Source: Trichoplax adhaerens
Lineage: Eukaryota; Placozoa; Uniplacotomia; Trichoplacea; Trichoplacidae
Assembly (NCBI RefSeq): GCF_000150275.1
Contig: NW_002060963.1
Span: 493,892 to 519,349 of the forward strand
DNA length: 25,458 nt
Direction of reading: 5' to 3'
The notes beneath the pieces are model-generated. The model made no database searches, was not told the DNA's origin, and saw only the letters and a list, made by a program, of their open reading frames with translations. Of the stretch, positions 1 through 13,600 are shown piece by piece; positions within the stretch are counted from its first letter, which is position 1, and each line of letters starts with the position of its first letter. A program made the translations under genes and the position numbers.

Positions 1-803
1 GACAACATGGCATGGCCTAGTAGTATTAGACAGTCCTTAATCTTCTTGATACTGTCGATATACAAGGATAGCAGAGTGTTATGCAAGCCAACTGCATGCC
101 TCAACGAGCCAAGCCAAGCAACAATCGTAATCCACTATCCCATTCTCAAATTCACATCTCAATGGATTCTATACTAAACTACACCTACTAGCTCAAACCT
201 TGCTACCATCTTATACTAAACAATCAATGGCTGCATTTTTTTTTTCCACCTTCCTACTCACATGGCGATGACAACCGACAGGACAGGATTCCTCTTCTCC
301 AATATCACTGAAATCAGTCATACATAGTCAATAGTCTATCGCTTACTGTAGTAGCCTTGATAGGATAGCTTACTTCATTCACCAAGCATACCAAGGAAGG
401 ACTATTTTACCCCCAACGAAAGGATTACCCAATCGACTATGCGTCAAGTCATCCTATTTCATCTTGCTGTAGTACAGTAGATCTACTATACGATCATCAT
501 TTCAATTTTTTGTATCATCATCATGACCTCCTCTGGCTCCTGATAGTGTCAATCCTGCACTCAGGCAGGTTGATTTTGCAGTTTCCCACAATTCTGTTAC
601 ATTACCTTCAATAAAATTATATAGACAGTAATTATAATTATAATCAGTCTTATCTCGATGTCTTCATGGATCAACAACCTTCTTACAGTACAGTCATAAT
701 ACCTATCCTCTACAATAAATCATTAATTGAAACCATCACTATTCTTTCTTTTTCACTATCTTGTATGCCAACCTTAGATTACAAAATTAATCGGAACACA
801 GCT
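1..803. other. Upstream region of INO80, no gene seen
   Basis: No reading frame with family similarity was seen on either strand. The stretch has mixed composition and several TACAGTA/TACTGTA words (near 345, 473 and 686). A good splice acceptor (pyrimidine-rich run ending CTTAG at 773-777) lies just before the INO80 start, so an intron in the 5' untranslated region is possible. The frame is open upstream of 804 back to an ATG at 666, but those residues look like nothing in INO80. Confidence 0.5.
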
Positions 804-3800
804 ATGGCAGTACATGCTATGTTCAATAATGCAGCACCACCGTTACACGTCCAAAGCTTGGAGAAAGCTGTGGAAGTGAAACCGTTAATCCATTACATCG
901 ATGCTTTGGTCAAAGATCCAAAGCGAGACCTTTACAGGTGAGTCCAAATCAACTGGTATGGCTAAACGACCGTCTAAAGAATATTTCTTATTGTAGTAAC
1001 TACGCTGGTTAAACTACGCTTTATAACATCGATGTTGTAATACCCTATCATACCCTTTTTATTCTACCATAATCTCCTGAGTGTGATATGTGTATATAGT
1101 GCGCTTTTCAATACCTTACCACCTCTTGATATTAGTCTTATACTTACAATCATAGGCGAAGATGAATAGATGTCATGGTATTTTAGTAGACACTAAGTTA
1201 CAACGCTAAAAAAAAAGCTTGAACATACGGTATACTATAGTAAGAGCCTTGATTGAAGGACTCTACTCTAGCTTCTTGATCAATTACAATTTATTATCCA
1301 TACACTTACTCGATAGTCGTTAGTACAGTAGTAAACAAATAGCAGCATCCAAATGAGTGATATACCACTTGCTCTGTATCAAAACTATCAGCTTACCTTC
1401 TCTACTAAATAAATGTCCTTGCTATCTTAACTTTAACAAATCCCTATGCAATATCACAATTCAGCTTGAAGGGATCCATGGGCTACAGATAAATAATGAA
1501 TTAACCTCCAATATTGTGATGAGTAGGCAAAAGTGTAGTGTTGCATAGAATTTTATAAAGTAATTCTAATGCACTTTTCAACAGGTACTATACTCCCTTT
1601 TTGAGATTCTCAAGTCGTGCATAATGCTTTTACGTAACGTACAATTTATATTGCTATAATTCAAATACAGTCAATGTCAACGGTACTTAGGTTATTTTAT
1701 CCAGTGTTAAAAACTTACTCTTTCAGTATTACTAACAACTATATGTATGTTACAATGTACAGTAGCATACAAAATTCAAGATCAAATTGTCCTTCACCTA
1801 TGCAAGTAGATACCCTATCCAAATACTGTGTTGTTACCTTTTAGAGATCCTAACTCAGTAGCTAACTGTACAACAAGGACATTTCTTGCTTTTAAGAAAC
1901 TTTGAATAACTTTTCCAAAGGTAGCCAATTTACAGTATAATAATGACATCATAATCGTCTAAATACACAGCTATAAGATAAACTCGACCATCCATCATTA
2001 GTAAGTAATTGTCATCATCATTTTCTTAAGTAAAGCCAATAATCGACTGTAATACATAGTTTATAATGCAATTGAACTTTAAAAACATTGTAAAGAATAA
2101 CAACAATACACAAAGTATGCCACCCTGGTATTTGTAACAGTGCACTGTGCACCTTTGTTATTATTACCAAATCTGAAATACTTGCATCCCTGATAAGTCA
2201 TAAAATAACTTTCGGCAATGCCTATACTGCTCTATTTCACTGGCTTACTTCAACGTATTAAAACCTTAATTGCATTATATACTGTATATTTAAAGTTTTT
2301 CAACGTACAAAATCAAAGGTACATCATGAATTACGTCTAGCAACTATATTTCTGTATGATGTTTACGAGTATTGTTGGATACAAGTGAAGCATTTTTAGT
2401 GCAATTGTACAGTTATTATTGCAACTATAATTTCCTTCTATTTTAGATAAATTATATATCTAAGCATTGTTGCGGTAATTTTTTAGTACGATAATAATTT
2501 TAAATCATGCTATGCATAGTATCCATTAAGTTGTAATTAATAGTGTTTTACAAAGATAATCAAAAATTTTCGCTACATTTACTCTATGAGATCAGAGATG
2601 ACTGTACTTCCTCTTGATATAAGTTAGGTACATTCTGAAGACATGATATTTGAACTGTGTACATGCACGTTGCAATAGCTGTGTTTGCCTGAGAGAAATC
2701 ATACTTGATAAAAGTAGTCGCTTTTCCTGATCTTTTCTTCAACATTATATATTTTATAGGACCGATGATGATAGATATAACGAGGAAAAAGTTTCGAATG
2801 GTATTATTGATCGTAAATCGGATAAGCGATTTTGGAAAGGGATAATCAGTAAGTGCAAAAATTATTCAATATTAATTGAATAGCTACCTAAATTCCATGA
2901 TCGGTATGTCAAGTTCACGGTATTAATAAAACATTCATTGTGTGCTCTGTATCTAATTGGAAAGCGAGAATATTTTAAGATCTTATCCATTACCATATAC
3001 GCGTATATAGATATAATTTGATGTGTGTTATTCTTTCTTGATAGAAAACAAAGATAAAAAAAAAACAAGTTATAACTTTGCAAATGTCAATAAAAGTAGA
3101 AGATGGCTGCAGGTACATTTATTTATATTGATATTGATATATGCTACTGGTATAAGATTAACTATTTACAGTCAATTCCATTGCATACATAACTATCCCT
3201 CTTTATTACCGATAATTTAACAACGATCGGAATGCTAGGTATAATGTTAATAACGCTACAATAATTATCGTTGCTAATCCTATTGTCCTGCTCGCACTTT
3301 TAGGATATGTTACTGTCTGAAAGTTCTGAATCCTCTACTGATGATTGCACTATGACACACGATGATCTGATTGTATTATTGAAATTACATAAACGAAAAC
3401 GAAAATACCAGAATGTATTTTCTCGTAAGAAGGAGGTAATTTAAGTTATAAATGATTCTGTGTCGATTATTAGAGCATAACTAACTACATCAATGGATAC
3501 TATTAGTTAAAACAATACAAGTATTATTCCTCTGGCTTACTTTTGGAAGAAGACAAGTATGTCGAACCGAAATCAAAAAAAAGTAAAAAGAAATCTAAGC
3601 AGAAGCATAAGAAATGTTCGTATTTTAATCTACTTTACCACGCTTATTGAATTGTACAGTTTGCGTACTTTGCTATACGATTTAAAAAAAATAATTGTAA
3701 TAATCAGTAAACGTTTCATTTAATTTAGATGCGGAGATCGAACATGTTAAGGCTGAAAAAGGAAAAAGAGGTAGAAAGAAAAAAGCCACTAAAGAGGTTA

Positions 3801-6800
3801 CACCAAAGGTAGTATATATAATAAGACGCAATCAATAGATTACCACTGTCGTATATTTCCACTGAAATGGCTAAATTTTCCTGATTTAGAAATCGAGTGA
3901 AAAGGATACAGTAAATGAAGACGGTAGTGTATCAGTTGAAAAAGTGGTTAAAAAAGTAAAATCTCGCCGTCAAGAGATTGAAATCATCCGTAGAAAAATA
4001 TGGATAGCTATTTCTAGAAAGGAGGCTATCAAGGTATATTCAATGAACTGCCTTCAATATATTTAGCTTAATAACATTCATTTCGTATTGCTGATTTTTC
4101 TTAGGCACAACGTGCGAGGTCGAATATTCAACATAACACTTTAATCAATCTAAAGAAAGTGTCACAACTCTGTCAAAAAGAGATCCGTCGTAAAGCTATT
4201 AAATCTCAACGTACTTCCAAGGATATTTTACCGAGGTCAAAGCGATTGGTCAAAGAAGTGAGCGATTATTCCGTATATCTATTTTGATGGCTATCCTAAT
4301 TATTTAAGATTGTTGCAAATTATCATAATTGATCACGTATCATGATAATTTAGATGCTTCTATATTGGAGAAAATATGAAAAAGTAGAAAGAGAACATAG
4401 GAAACGTGCTGAGAAAGAAGCACAAGAGCAGAGACGCTTAGATGAAGAAATAAGAGAGGTATAAACATTTTGGAATTAACTTGAAAATGTTTTAACAATG
4501 GCGAATATTTAATTCGAGATAATTACTTTAAGGCTAAACGACAGCAAAGAAAGCTCAATTTCTTAATCACTCAAACGGAGTTGTATGCTCACTTCTTTAG
4601 CAAGAAATTAGGAGGTATTTAATATTTGAATTATTTTTATTACAAATTTATTCGTAATCGATGTACTATAAATAATCCATACTACTTTTAGTCGCTGAAA
4701 AAAATGACGCTACCGAAGAACAAATATTATCAAAACTTGAAGACGGTGATCAATCGCGAGAGATTACAACAAACTCCGGAATAATAGTAGACACCAACGT
4801 CGATGATTACGGTATTTCATACTTTTCTTGATAAAATTATAAATTATTTCTGCAAAGTAAAAATTGAAATGAACTTTTAATTCACAGATGATGATTTAAT
4901 GAAAGAACAAGTTATCAAAAATGTTCAAGATGCTCTCAACTTACAACAAGCAAAGGTAGTTGAAAAATGATCTATTCCAAAGCATGTTGAATGATCGTGC
5001 TCTGTAGTAAATTATATTTTCTTATTACAGACCCATAAATACGATCTCGATAAGCATGCCTCATCTGGTAAGTGTCGCATTGATTGCTATAGGAAGTTTC
5101 TAATTATGAGTTGAAAAATTTAAGTAACTGAGTCCAATTTTTGACTTGACAGCTTTTGGAGAATTCAGTTTAGCAAATCCATCAATTAGTACTGAAACGT
5201 CATTTCCACAGCCAATGATGTTTCAAGGACAACTGAAAACTTACCAACTGAAGGTAACATTTTTACTTTTGTATCTTTAATTTGATGACGTGATACATTA
5301 ATTCATAGTTTATAATGCTGCATTAATGATAATAGGGTATGAACTGGTTGGCAAATTTATACAATCAGGTGAATTGACTGCATTACAATCCGGAATTAAA
5401 TATTACTATGAAAGTACTTGTTTCTCAGGCATTACTAGTGCAGCAGCTATTATAAGTATCATTCTCTATTTTTAGGGTATCAATGGCATACTGGCAGACG
5501 AAATGGGACTTGGTAAAACCGTTCAATCTATTGCATTACTTTCTTATCTTTCGGAGGTTAGAATATATAATTCTATAAATATTACCTAGTAGCTATTAAG
5601 TGATTGCTTAGAACCTCCAAATAATTCCATTTGTTTATTGTAAAGACCCAAAATATTTGGGGACCATTCATGGTGATAGCTCCTGCTTCCACTCTACATA
5701 ATTGGCAGCAGGAATTCATGAAATTCACTCCAAAATTCAAGGTAAGTTATCCTAAAGTAGACCCCGCAAATACTCTCCTGCAGCTAGGCATCAGTTAACT
5801 CATGTTTGGGCAATAAAATTGATAGGTTTTGCCATACTGGGGAAATCAGAGCGATCGAAAAGCATTGCGAAAATTTTGGTCACAGGTAGATCTAAACCTA
5901 TTTCCAATATATTCTTATAATGGCGTCTTCTAAAATTTTACCGATATCATTGCAGAAAGAATTTACCGCTGACGACTCGCCTTTTCATGCTCTAATAACA
6001 AGTTATCAATTGGTAAAATTAAATATGATTAGTTACTCTATTGTAAAGAACTAGTTTATCTAAGCAAAGTTTAACGTCTCTATTACCTACAGATTGTTCA
6101 AGATATGCGATATTTTCAAAAGATTAATTGGCAATATATGGTCCTTGATGAAGCGCAAGCGTTAAAGAGTAGCTCAAGTGCACGATGGAAAATACTCCTT
6201 AGCTTCAATTGTCGTAATCGACTACTATTAACTGGAACTCCAATTCAGAATAGCATGGCTGAGGTACACATTCATTTGTATGCTATTCATTGCATTCCAA
6301 TTTAACTAGTAAACTAGGCCTAATCTCCTTTTCATTTCTCCTCAGTTATGGGCACTTTTGCATTTTATAATGCCTACACTATTTGACTGCCATCAAGAAT
6401 TTAATGAATGGTTTTCGAAAGATATCGAAAGTCATGCTGAAAATAAATCAGCCATTGATGAAAGTAAATTACTCATGACGTAGTAAACACTTAACATTTT
6501 CAGTATTAAACTTCTTCGTAACATAAATACTTGGGATAGTTTGTAAAGTATGAAGTGTAACTAATTGAATTTCATGGTTAGACCAACTTTCACGCCTCCA
6601 TATGATACTCAAGCCCTTCATGTTAAGAAGAATAAAGAAAGACGTAGAAAATGAGATGGCCGAAAAAGTAATTTAAGCAACTTAATTTGAGTACTGTTTT
6701 AATTGAACAATATCTATTTAAATTTACAACGTAGCCTTTTAGCAATTTATTCCTCTTTGTTAAAAGATCGGTATGTGTAATCATATTTTTATTGACAATA

Positions 6801-9779
6801 CTGACGGTATTTTCTGGCAACTAGATCGAAATTCGTCTTACTTGTGAACTTACTAGCCGTCAGACGCTATTATATCAAGCTTTACGAAGGAAAATTTCGA
6901 TAGAAGATCTAGTACATTCATCGCATTCCTCTTCAAATTCCGCTGCAACTAGTAGTCTAATGAACCTCGTTATGCAATTTAGAAAGGTTAATAATAATAG
7001 TGATAGAAACGATAGTAGGATACATTAATGTCAATTAAATAAACTATCTTTGCACGATTTAAGGTCTGTAATCATCCCGAACTATTCGAGCGAAGAGATG
7101 TAAGATCTCCAATGTGGATGAAGGCGATAAAGTATCAGTTACCAAAATTAATACATAACGAAGGTATCTAAAAGTATCAACTTTCAATCCATTGAAATAT
7201 TGTATTAGATAAAAGCTGATATAGGTTTTTTGCCTCATCTCTGGATAAATTACGTAGGCATGAATTTAGCAACTTATAAAATTAAGAAATCAAGGTAATC
7301 TTAGCCTATATTTCACAATTTAAGCCGATCTTTTTAATGCTAGTAGCTATCAATGTTATATTTGTACCTGCGACTACTATTTTAATTGAAATGTACTTTA
7401 TTATTATTTTTTAGATATTTTATGACCGATCTTAATCTAACGAACCCTTTCCACGTGTATAACTCGTTATTCAAAGTATCCACATTAGGTAGGATAAATT
7501 TAAATTTCGAAGGTTGCTTGCCAATTTTTGCTGCCGTTACAAATTAAAATGACGATTTATACTGTCATAGATTATTCCAATGGTTACTCCTTTACAAGAT
7601 TTATTAATCTTTCACCTGCTGAATTTTCAGCTATTACTTCTTCATTAAATCAGACAAGGTTCGCTAACCTATAGTTGATATTTTTTTACGTTATGTTGAA
7701 TTGATTCGCCACTAATTTTTCATATCTAATTTCACCAGATTATCAATGATGAATACCACAATGGAACATGCCATTCAAATATACTTTAGACATATGTTAA
7801 GAGTAAACTATCCAGAATGTAGAGAAGAACTTTATAGGTAACGTAGCTCTATTGATTATGTAAGTTTATTTATAAACTATTGCCTATCGTAACCAATTTT
7901 TTGTATTTATTTATAGTTACACGAAAAATTATTTCTTGATACTGTGGCCGACATTTCGTTGCTCTTTTCCTTCATCTCGCTTTAGTAGTTGCCTTCGTAA
8001 CTTGATATTTACAAGCTATACGAATGCTGTTATATCTCATCAAGATCACCACATTTATTCAAAGGCTTCAGCTATCCACAATAATATTTTGGCTTCGGTG
8101 TGCTCGTCGTCTATTACTCAAGTCTCTAGTTTAGACGGTGGTAATGAAGAAAATGTAGAGGAAATTGATGTGGAAACGTCACAGAAATTGAATAATACGT
8201 CGTCACCTAGCCATCAGGTTACGAACAGTAAATCCACCATACTTAAAACAATGCCTACGACATGCCCGTCATTTTTAGTTTGCTATATACCGAAAGCTAT
8301 TGCTCCAAATGTTAGTACTTATTGTGTTGATCGTGGTGCGGCCAATAAGGACATAGAAACATCATCTATGAAAAGTCTCTCAAGTTGGTATCCTGCACGG
8401 AAAGGCACCAAGTTACGAGAGGGTCTTCATACTAGTCTACGTAACGTAATAGATTGGGAAGTAGTACGGCCTCTCAATGGATGGTCATATATGGCAATTC
8501 CGGATAAAAAATCGCTAGTTACAGATAGTGGAAAATTGCGAATTTTAGATGTGCTACTTAAAAAATTAAAATTTGAAGGACACCGCGTCCTGATCTATTC
8601 ACAAATGACGAGAATGATTGATCTATTGGAAGAATATATGGGATTTAGAAAACATATATATATGCGATTAGACGGATCGTCCAAAATATCTGATAGACGT
8701 GATATGGTAGCCGATTTTCAAAGTAAATCTGATATATTTGCGTTTTTATTAAGCACAAGAGCAGGAGGTCTAGGAATAAACTTAACCGCTGCCGATACCG
8801 TAATATTTTACGATAGCGATTGGAATCCAACTGTTGATCAGCAAGCAATGGATAGAGCTCATAGATTAGGTCAAACAAAGCAGGTAACTGTTTATCGTCT
8901 GGTAACAAGTGGTACTATCGAAAATCGTATATTGAAACGAGCTCAAGAAAAGAGTGAGATTCAAAAGATGGTAATTTCAGGTGGAAATTTTAAGCCAGAC
9001 GCTTTGAAATCTAGAGAGGTTGTTTCGTTATTGCTTGATGATGATGATTTAGAGAAGAAATTTAAGCAAAAGGAAGAGGAAAGAAAAGCCTTAGGTGGGC
9101 AATCCAAAGAGCGGAAGAAAAAGAGAGAAAATGGAACTGATAAACCACCAGCCAAACGTGGAAGAAAGAAGAAACAGCCAGTTATTGTAGATGTCGAAAC
9201 TATCGATAAACCGATTGAGTTTGTAACAAATAGCGCGAACGGAAGTTTATCTGGACTGGAGGGAATGTCGATAGATGGTGAAATTGAACAAGCAGATGAT
9301 ATAGATAATGCTAATATCTCTGTTACCGAAGTTGGTAGCGAAACTTCCAGTATTCCTGATAATCAATTACAGATGTCGCCTATCGATGTCGAGAAAAGTC
9401 GAGGTCGAGGTCGAGGTCGAGGTAGAGGTAGAGGAGTAGGGCTGGAGGCACAACTGGAGGTGCAGGAAGTACAAGAGGTCGTCGGTCCACTAGAGGGAGT
9501 AGAGGAGGACGTGGCGGAAGAGGAGGCGGTGCAGCTGCTGCGGCAGCTGCGGCCGCTGCTGGTGCTGCAGCAGGAGCAGCCGCCGCATTTGCCGCTTACG
9601 GTTACAATTTAACAGCTCCCTCTGCTAATTTAGCAATAGGAAGATCGTTACGAACATCTAGATCTGCGGGTTCAATTGCCTCAAATAGCGCAATATCTCA
9701 TGAAGCTTCAAATCGAACTAGCCCTGCATCTTCCACCCCTGCAACGCCTTTGTCGTTAGGCAGTCAAGAAACAAATTAA
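804..9779 (+). CDS. INO80: INO80 chromatin-remodelling ATPase, 29 exons, frame break in last exon
   Basis: Catalytic Snf2-family subunit of the nuclear INO80 complex, which slides nucleosomes and handles H2A.Z in transcription, replication and repair. Exons: 804-937, 2760-2848, 3045-3112, 3304-3435, 3507-3615, 3729-3808, 3890-4033, 4105-4257, 4354-4458, 4533-4614, 4692-4811, 4888-4955, 5031-5067, 5153-5253, 5336-5368, 5476-5556, 5646-5741, 5826-5885, 5956-6012, 6093-6263, 6346-6463, 6582-6667, 6825-6986, 7064-7163, 7225-7294, 7415-7488, 7571-7658, 7739-7837, 7917-9779. All junctions are GT-AG and every phase matches. The product is about 1,526 codons (human INO80 1,556). Domains: HSA/DBINO about aa 205-365 (Arp and actin binding), DEMGLGKT Walker A at 493-500, DEAQ at 602-605, large insertion (RUVBL1/2 site) about 796-1104, then [10 protein letters not shown] from 1185 and the RAHRLGQ arginine finger near 1219-1225. 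Start chosen at ATG 804, where similarity to the INO80 N-terminus begins (VQSLEKAV, compare LQYLERAL). The last exon needs a one-base shift near 9432-9440 to reach the conserved Ala-rich AAYGYN tail and the TAA at 9777-9779. Confidence 0.95.
938..2759 (+). other. INO80 intron 1 (1.8 kb)
   Basis: The longest INO80 intron, flanked by CAG|GTGAGT and TATAG|G. Exons 1 and 2 join in phase 2 without a stop. I saw no conserved exon, RNA gene or repeat array inside. A small extra exon cannot be excluded, since the INO80 N-terminus is poorly conserved here. Confidence 0.6.
9405..9445 (+). repeat. GGTCGA/GGTAGA hexamer tract (Arg-Gly) with INO80 frame break
   Basis: About six tandem purine-rich hexamers encode alternating Gly-Arg, an AT-hook/RGG-like basic tail also seen in other INO80 proteins. 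The upstream frame is open to 9612 but becomes Glu/Gln/Leu-rich and unlike INO80. The -1 frame has a stop at 9429-9431, is open from 9432, and gives RGG repeats, a poly-Ala run and the AAYGYN block before TAA. The break therefore lies between about 9432 and the Ala run, most simply one missing base next to the GGG at 9439-9441. Confidence 0.8.
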
Positions 9780-9960
9780 GCTTTTTCTAGTATTTCCTCT
9801 GTAACATTGCAGTATTATTGTGTTGAAAATGTTGCTTAGGTACCTGTTAGCCGATTGGCTGTTGTGTATAATACAAGATTTGGAGATTACAGTATTTATT
9901 TGTTGAATGTAATTAAGTATCTGTACCGACCTGAACTGAAGCATTCAATACGTGATCTTT

Positions 9961-9966
9961 ATTAAA
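9961..9966 (+). promoter_or_regulatory. Candidate poly(A) signal of INO80 (ATTAAA)
   Basis: ATTAAA lies 182 bases after the INO80 stop, the first near-canonical hexamer noticed on this strand. A canonical AATAAA at 10275-10280 is the alternative. No transcript data. Confidence 0.35.
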
Positions 9967-10512
9967 CCATTGAACGCCTTGACTTTGAATTACGATTACT
10001 TGGATTTGATGGCTATGCTGATTTCATGATACTGTAAATTAGGAATGATCATGAATCGATTTATTACGAATTAAGCTTTGCCTTTATATCAAAAGAGCAT
10101 TTTCGGATGTGCGTAGTAATAGTATTACTGGACTTGTGATAGCATTTCGTTTTCTATGATAGCACCATAAATACTATTTATGGTATCAGATGTACAAAAT
10201 AGCGTTGATGCTTATATAAAAGGAATACGATTATTTACCATCACAAACCTGTTTATATTAATATCGTGCCTAACAATAAACAATAACTCTAGCATTCTAA
10301 CATTTTTGCATCTTACTGTACCTACTATTAATTATTATTTGAGTGGTATATCCAATTTAAGCCCCTACCCGATACAGTTTTATATGTAATATTGTAAAGA
10401 TAATATTTCAAATTCTACAGTTATCCAAATTATCTTGATATTGAAAGCAAATTATTTGACGTTGCTACAATCTTCATGCCATTAAATGTTATGATTGCAA
10501 TCTTTAAAGAGA

Positions 10513-10518
10513 TTTATT
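10513..10518 (-). promoter_or_regulatory. Candidate poly(A) signal of ATG14 (AATAAA)
   Basis: TTTATT on the + strand reads AATAAA on the ATG14 strand, 160 bases past its stop codon. Position and sequence fit a metazoan cleavage signal. Confidence 0.4.
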
Positions 10519-10677
10519 TATCATCATTGATACGGTCAATAAATCGATATAAAAGCTGTCTTTAAATGCATGTAGTATGTTGAAATTACAATTTACGGAG
10601 AAATCATCATAACTTATAATTTAAGAAGTAATGTAAAGAATAGTTGTTAAATTATTGATAACCAGTCATAATTATTA

Positions 10678-13600
10678 TTATTCATTGGTTGCATATTGCC
10701 ACCAGTATTTAACCAAAGCAGCTGCAGAAAAAACCAAACTTGATGCTGACGCGAGTGATTCGTCTGCACTGATATCGCCGCTGTTCAGTTCGTCATGTGG
10801 TGAATCTGTCATTAGTTCTTTTATTTCGTTTCCTGCTAGGATAGCCAGATCAATAATGTAAAATAAAATCGATTAATCAATACCTATTGATACTTTATAT
10901 TACGCGTAGATAATTATTTATGCAACTTAAACTGCTGTAGATAGACAATCAATATACCGGGAGAAGCGCTATTAATCCAACTCATTTCAACATCATCGCT
11001 ATCAATTTCTGTACTTTGGGTGAGTTCATCTTGATTTTTAGCAAGATCAATATTACTGTCAGTGCATGTATCAAGCAGGAAATAAGTATTCGGATCCAAT
11101 TCATAAATATTTTGTCTGAAAGATCAATAGAAAATACAATTTAATGCAAATTGTATCCTAGATTCTTTCATCAAGATCAAACTTCATCGTTATGTTTTAT
11201 GAAGATCTACCTGCCCAGACAGTCATTATCTGGATCGATGCATAATCTGAGATTTTTCAATATTTCCGTTGAAATTAATTCGTAAGATTTTTGATACTAT
11301 GAAAGCCGAAAAGCAATAAAATGCAAGTTATTGTCTCTTGATACGAATGGAGGCATTATCTAGAAGTATTCCATCTTATCTTTTTCATGCTTATACAGTT
11401 TTTATTTATAAGGTTCATTAAGTAAATTACCTGTAATGAACACAAATAGAGTACATTGTAATTTAACTTAGAAACGGCGGTATCAAACTTTTGGCGATCG
11501 AAAATCATATCTGAAAATTCACTAAAATATTATAGAAGAGAGCTGTAAGTTAATATGAATTAGAACTGTAGCTAAAACGTCAGAAGTACTCTATTAACGC
11601 TTTGATCCTGTTTCAAAATAATAGAATATACGTATAACAACATCATTCAATTATCTATGTAATACCTATAACAGAGCTTATACGGTAGATTGGTATCCAA
11701 ATACATCGATAGAATATTTACAAGTTGGGTAGTATACAGGAAAGCAGCATTAATATGATAGGCCGGATTTTCGAGAAGGGCAGGTACTTCAGTAGCTAAG
11801 ATAAACATGAGGAAGTAAATTATAGTGTTATTGCATTAATAATTATAGATGTTATCATCCGGTCGAAATTTAAAATTTTAAGAGTTCAATCCGTTAGTCG
11901 ATTTTATTTACCAGATCGTTCCGTTGGAATGCTAGAATTTTCTGATACTATTCAAATTGAATAATGTCACTGATCAGGTGAAACTCAAGCTAAAATATGA
12001 CATTTAAAATTAATTTAAAACGATGCTTTGATAATTAATCCAACTTACTCCAAACAAAATATGCTTGGTAATCTCCATTGGTAGGTAGCATAGCACCAAG
12101 AACAGAATGTTTATCATCATTATCGTCATGTAGTGAAACCCATTTGCCATTGACATAAACTGTATTGGATGCCTCAACTAAATCCCATAATTGTTCATCA
12201 GATAGACTGCAATTATCATCACAAGCATCGAATCCTTTATCATCAGCATGACTGCGGTCGCAAGCACTGCGTTGTATCACATTATCTTCGGCAGATTTAG
12301 TACGTATTGGATTAAGATCACTTGATAGTAATTTAGCTGGTATGTGTCTAATTGGAAAGAGATCCCTGACCAATGCTCGAGCATTTTTACAACGAATATT
12401 ATACAACTCTGTAGATAATTTCTCGAGATTGATTTTAGATTGCGATGCATTTACCTAGAGGATGACAAGACATTCAAAAGTTAATATGTCAGTAAGATTC
12501 TTTAAATTATTGTCTCAATATGGATATTTTTAAAGTCGGTCTATTACCACCATTATGTTGTCAATTAAAAGACATGGCTATTGAAGTCAAGAAAAATCAA
12601 ATGCTACATACAATTTTGCTATTCAATTTCGCCTTATATTTTCGGAGAAATTTCTTCCACATTTTACCATTTTTCTTCATTAATTCAATATTAGAGTAGA
12701 GTTTTTTTACTTCTTTTCGAACTACAGTGGATAATAATGAATGATAATCATCATTTTGTGTACATGCACTAGTTAATATCCGCGTAATAAAGAAATTTTT
12801 AAACAATCCAGAGTCTAATTTATAAATGAGCGCTTAAGAAATGGTTTGTGAGAGCTAGTGCAGAACCTGTTTCGGTTTCTTTTCTATTGCAATGATAGAG
12901 TGCTTTAAGGCATTGAATCCTGTGTTGCTTTTCTAGGATTTGATTTTTCTGTTATCATGACGAAATAGATTTATAAACTAAGGTTAATATTATAACTATA
13001 ACGTACGATAATAAAGAGTCCTAATAACACGAGTACGCCGTATTGAATATGGAGTTCACTCTGTTTACGATAGTTGCATACGGATTTTGAATCATTATTG
13101 TTGATGCTAATTTTTAATACGACAATACTTACTGTACTTAGAGCAATTTCATGTTTCATCAACGTTTGATTTATCCTGTAGAAATTGAAATCCATTGCAA
13201 GTAAATCATTTGTGTTATTAATTTTTCAAATTATTGTGTACGATAATACTGGTATGATGGAGAAAATGGATTATATCATTTTCGATCTGTTTTATAGAAT
13301 ATTCAACGGGATGGTATTATACTGCAGCTACTACTACCTATGAGTAAGTTAGACGTTAAACAATTCAACGAAGGAAAATTAAAAAGATATTGGCTCTACA
13401 ACGCGTTTTACATCAATCTTGTTGACAAGACATTCCAATGAGATCAATAAGATTATGTACTCTATGCTACTCTATTGTATCCTTCAACACTAGACTCAAC
13501 TTGTCAGTCCAGTAGCAGATTATTCTTGAATGATTAATAATATGTAATGTGGGTGCATGATACAGGAAATACATTTCCACAACAGAACATAATATTACTA

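Larger units (their letters stand above)
9780..10677. other. Tail-to-tail spacer between INO80 and ATG14
   Basis: AT-rich 3' flanks of two convergent genes. No coding similarity was seen. It holds candidate polyadenylation signals for both strands, listed separately. Confidence 0.6.

Noticed and set aside
666-803. N-terminal extension of INO80 from the ATG at 666
   Set aside because: The residues are hydrophobic and unlike INO80, and a good splice acceptor at 776-777 interrupts them.
9421-9440. 18-base GT...AG micro-intron to repair the INO80 frame
   Set aside because: GTAGAGGTAGAGGAGTAG has GT-AG ends and would bring the frames into register, but it is far too short for a spliceosomal intron. 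A single-base indel is simpler.
7936-9612. 558-codon frame as a separate helicase gene
   Set aside because: It starts at TTG inside INO80 exon 29. The preceding acceptor and phase join it to the upstream exons, and it carries only the second helicase lobe.
10655-10861. + strand 68-codon frame
   Set aside because: It is the antisense shadow of the last ATG14 exon.
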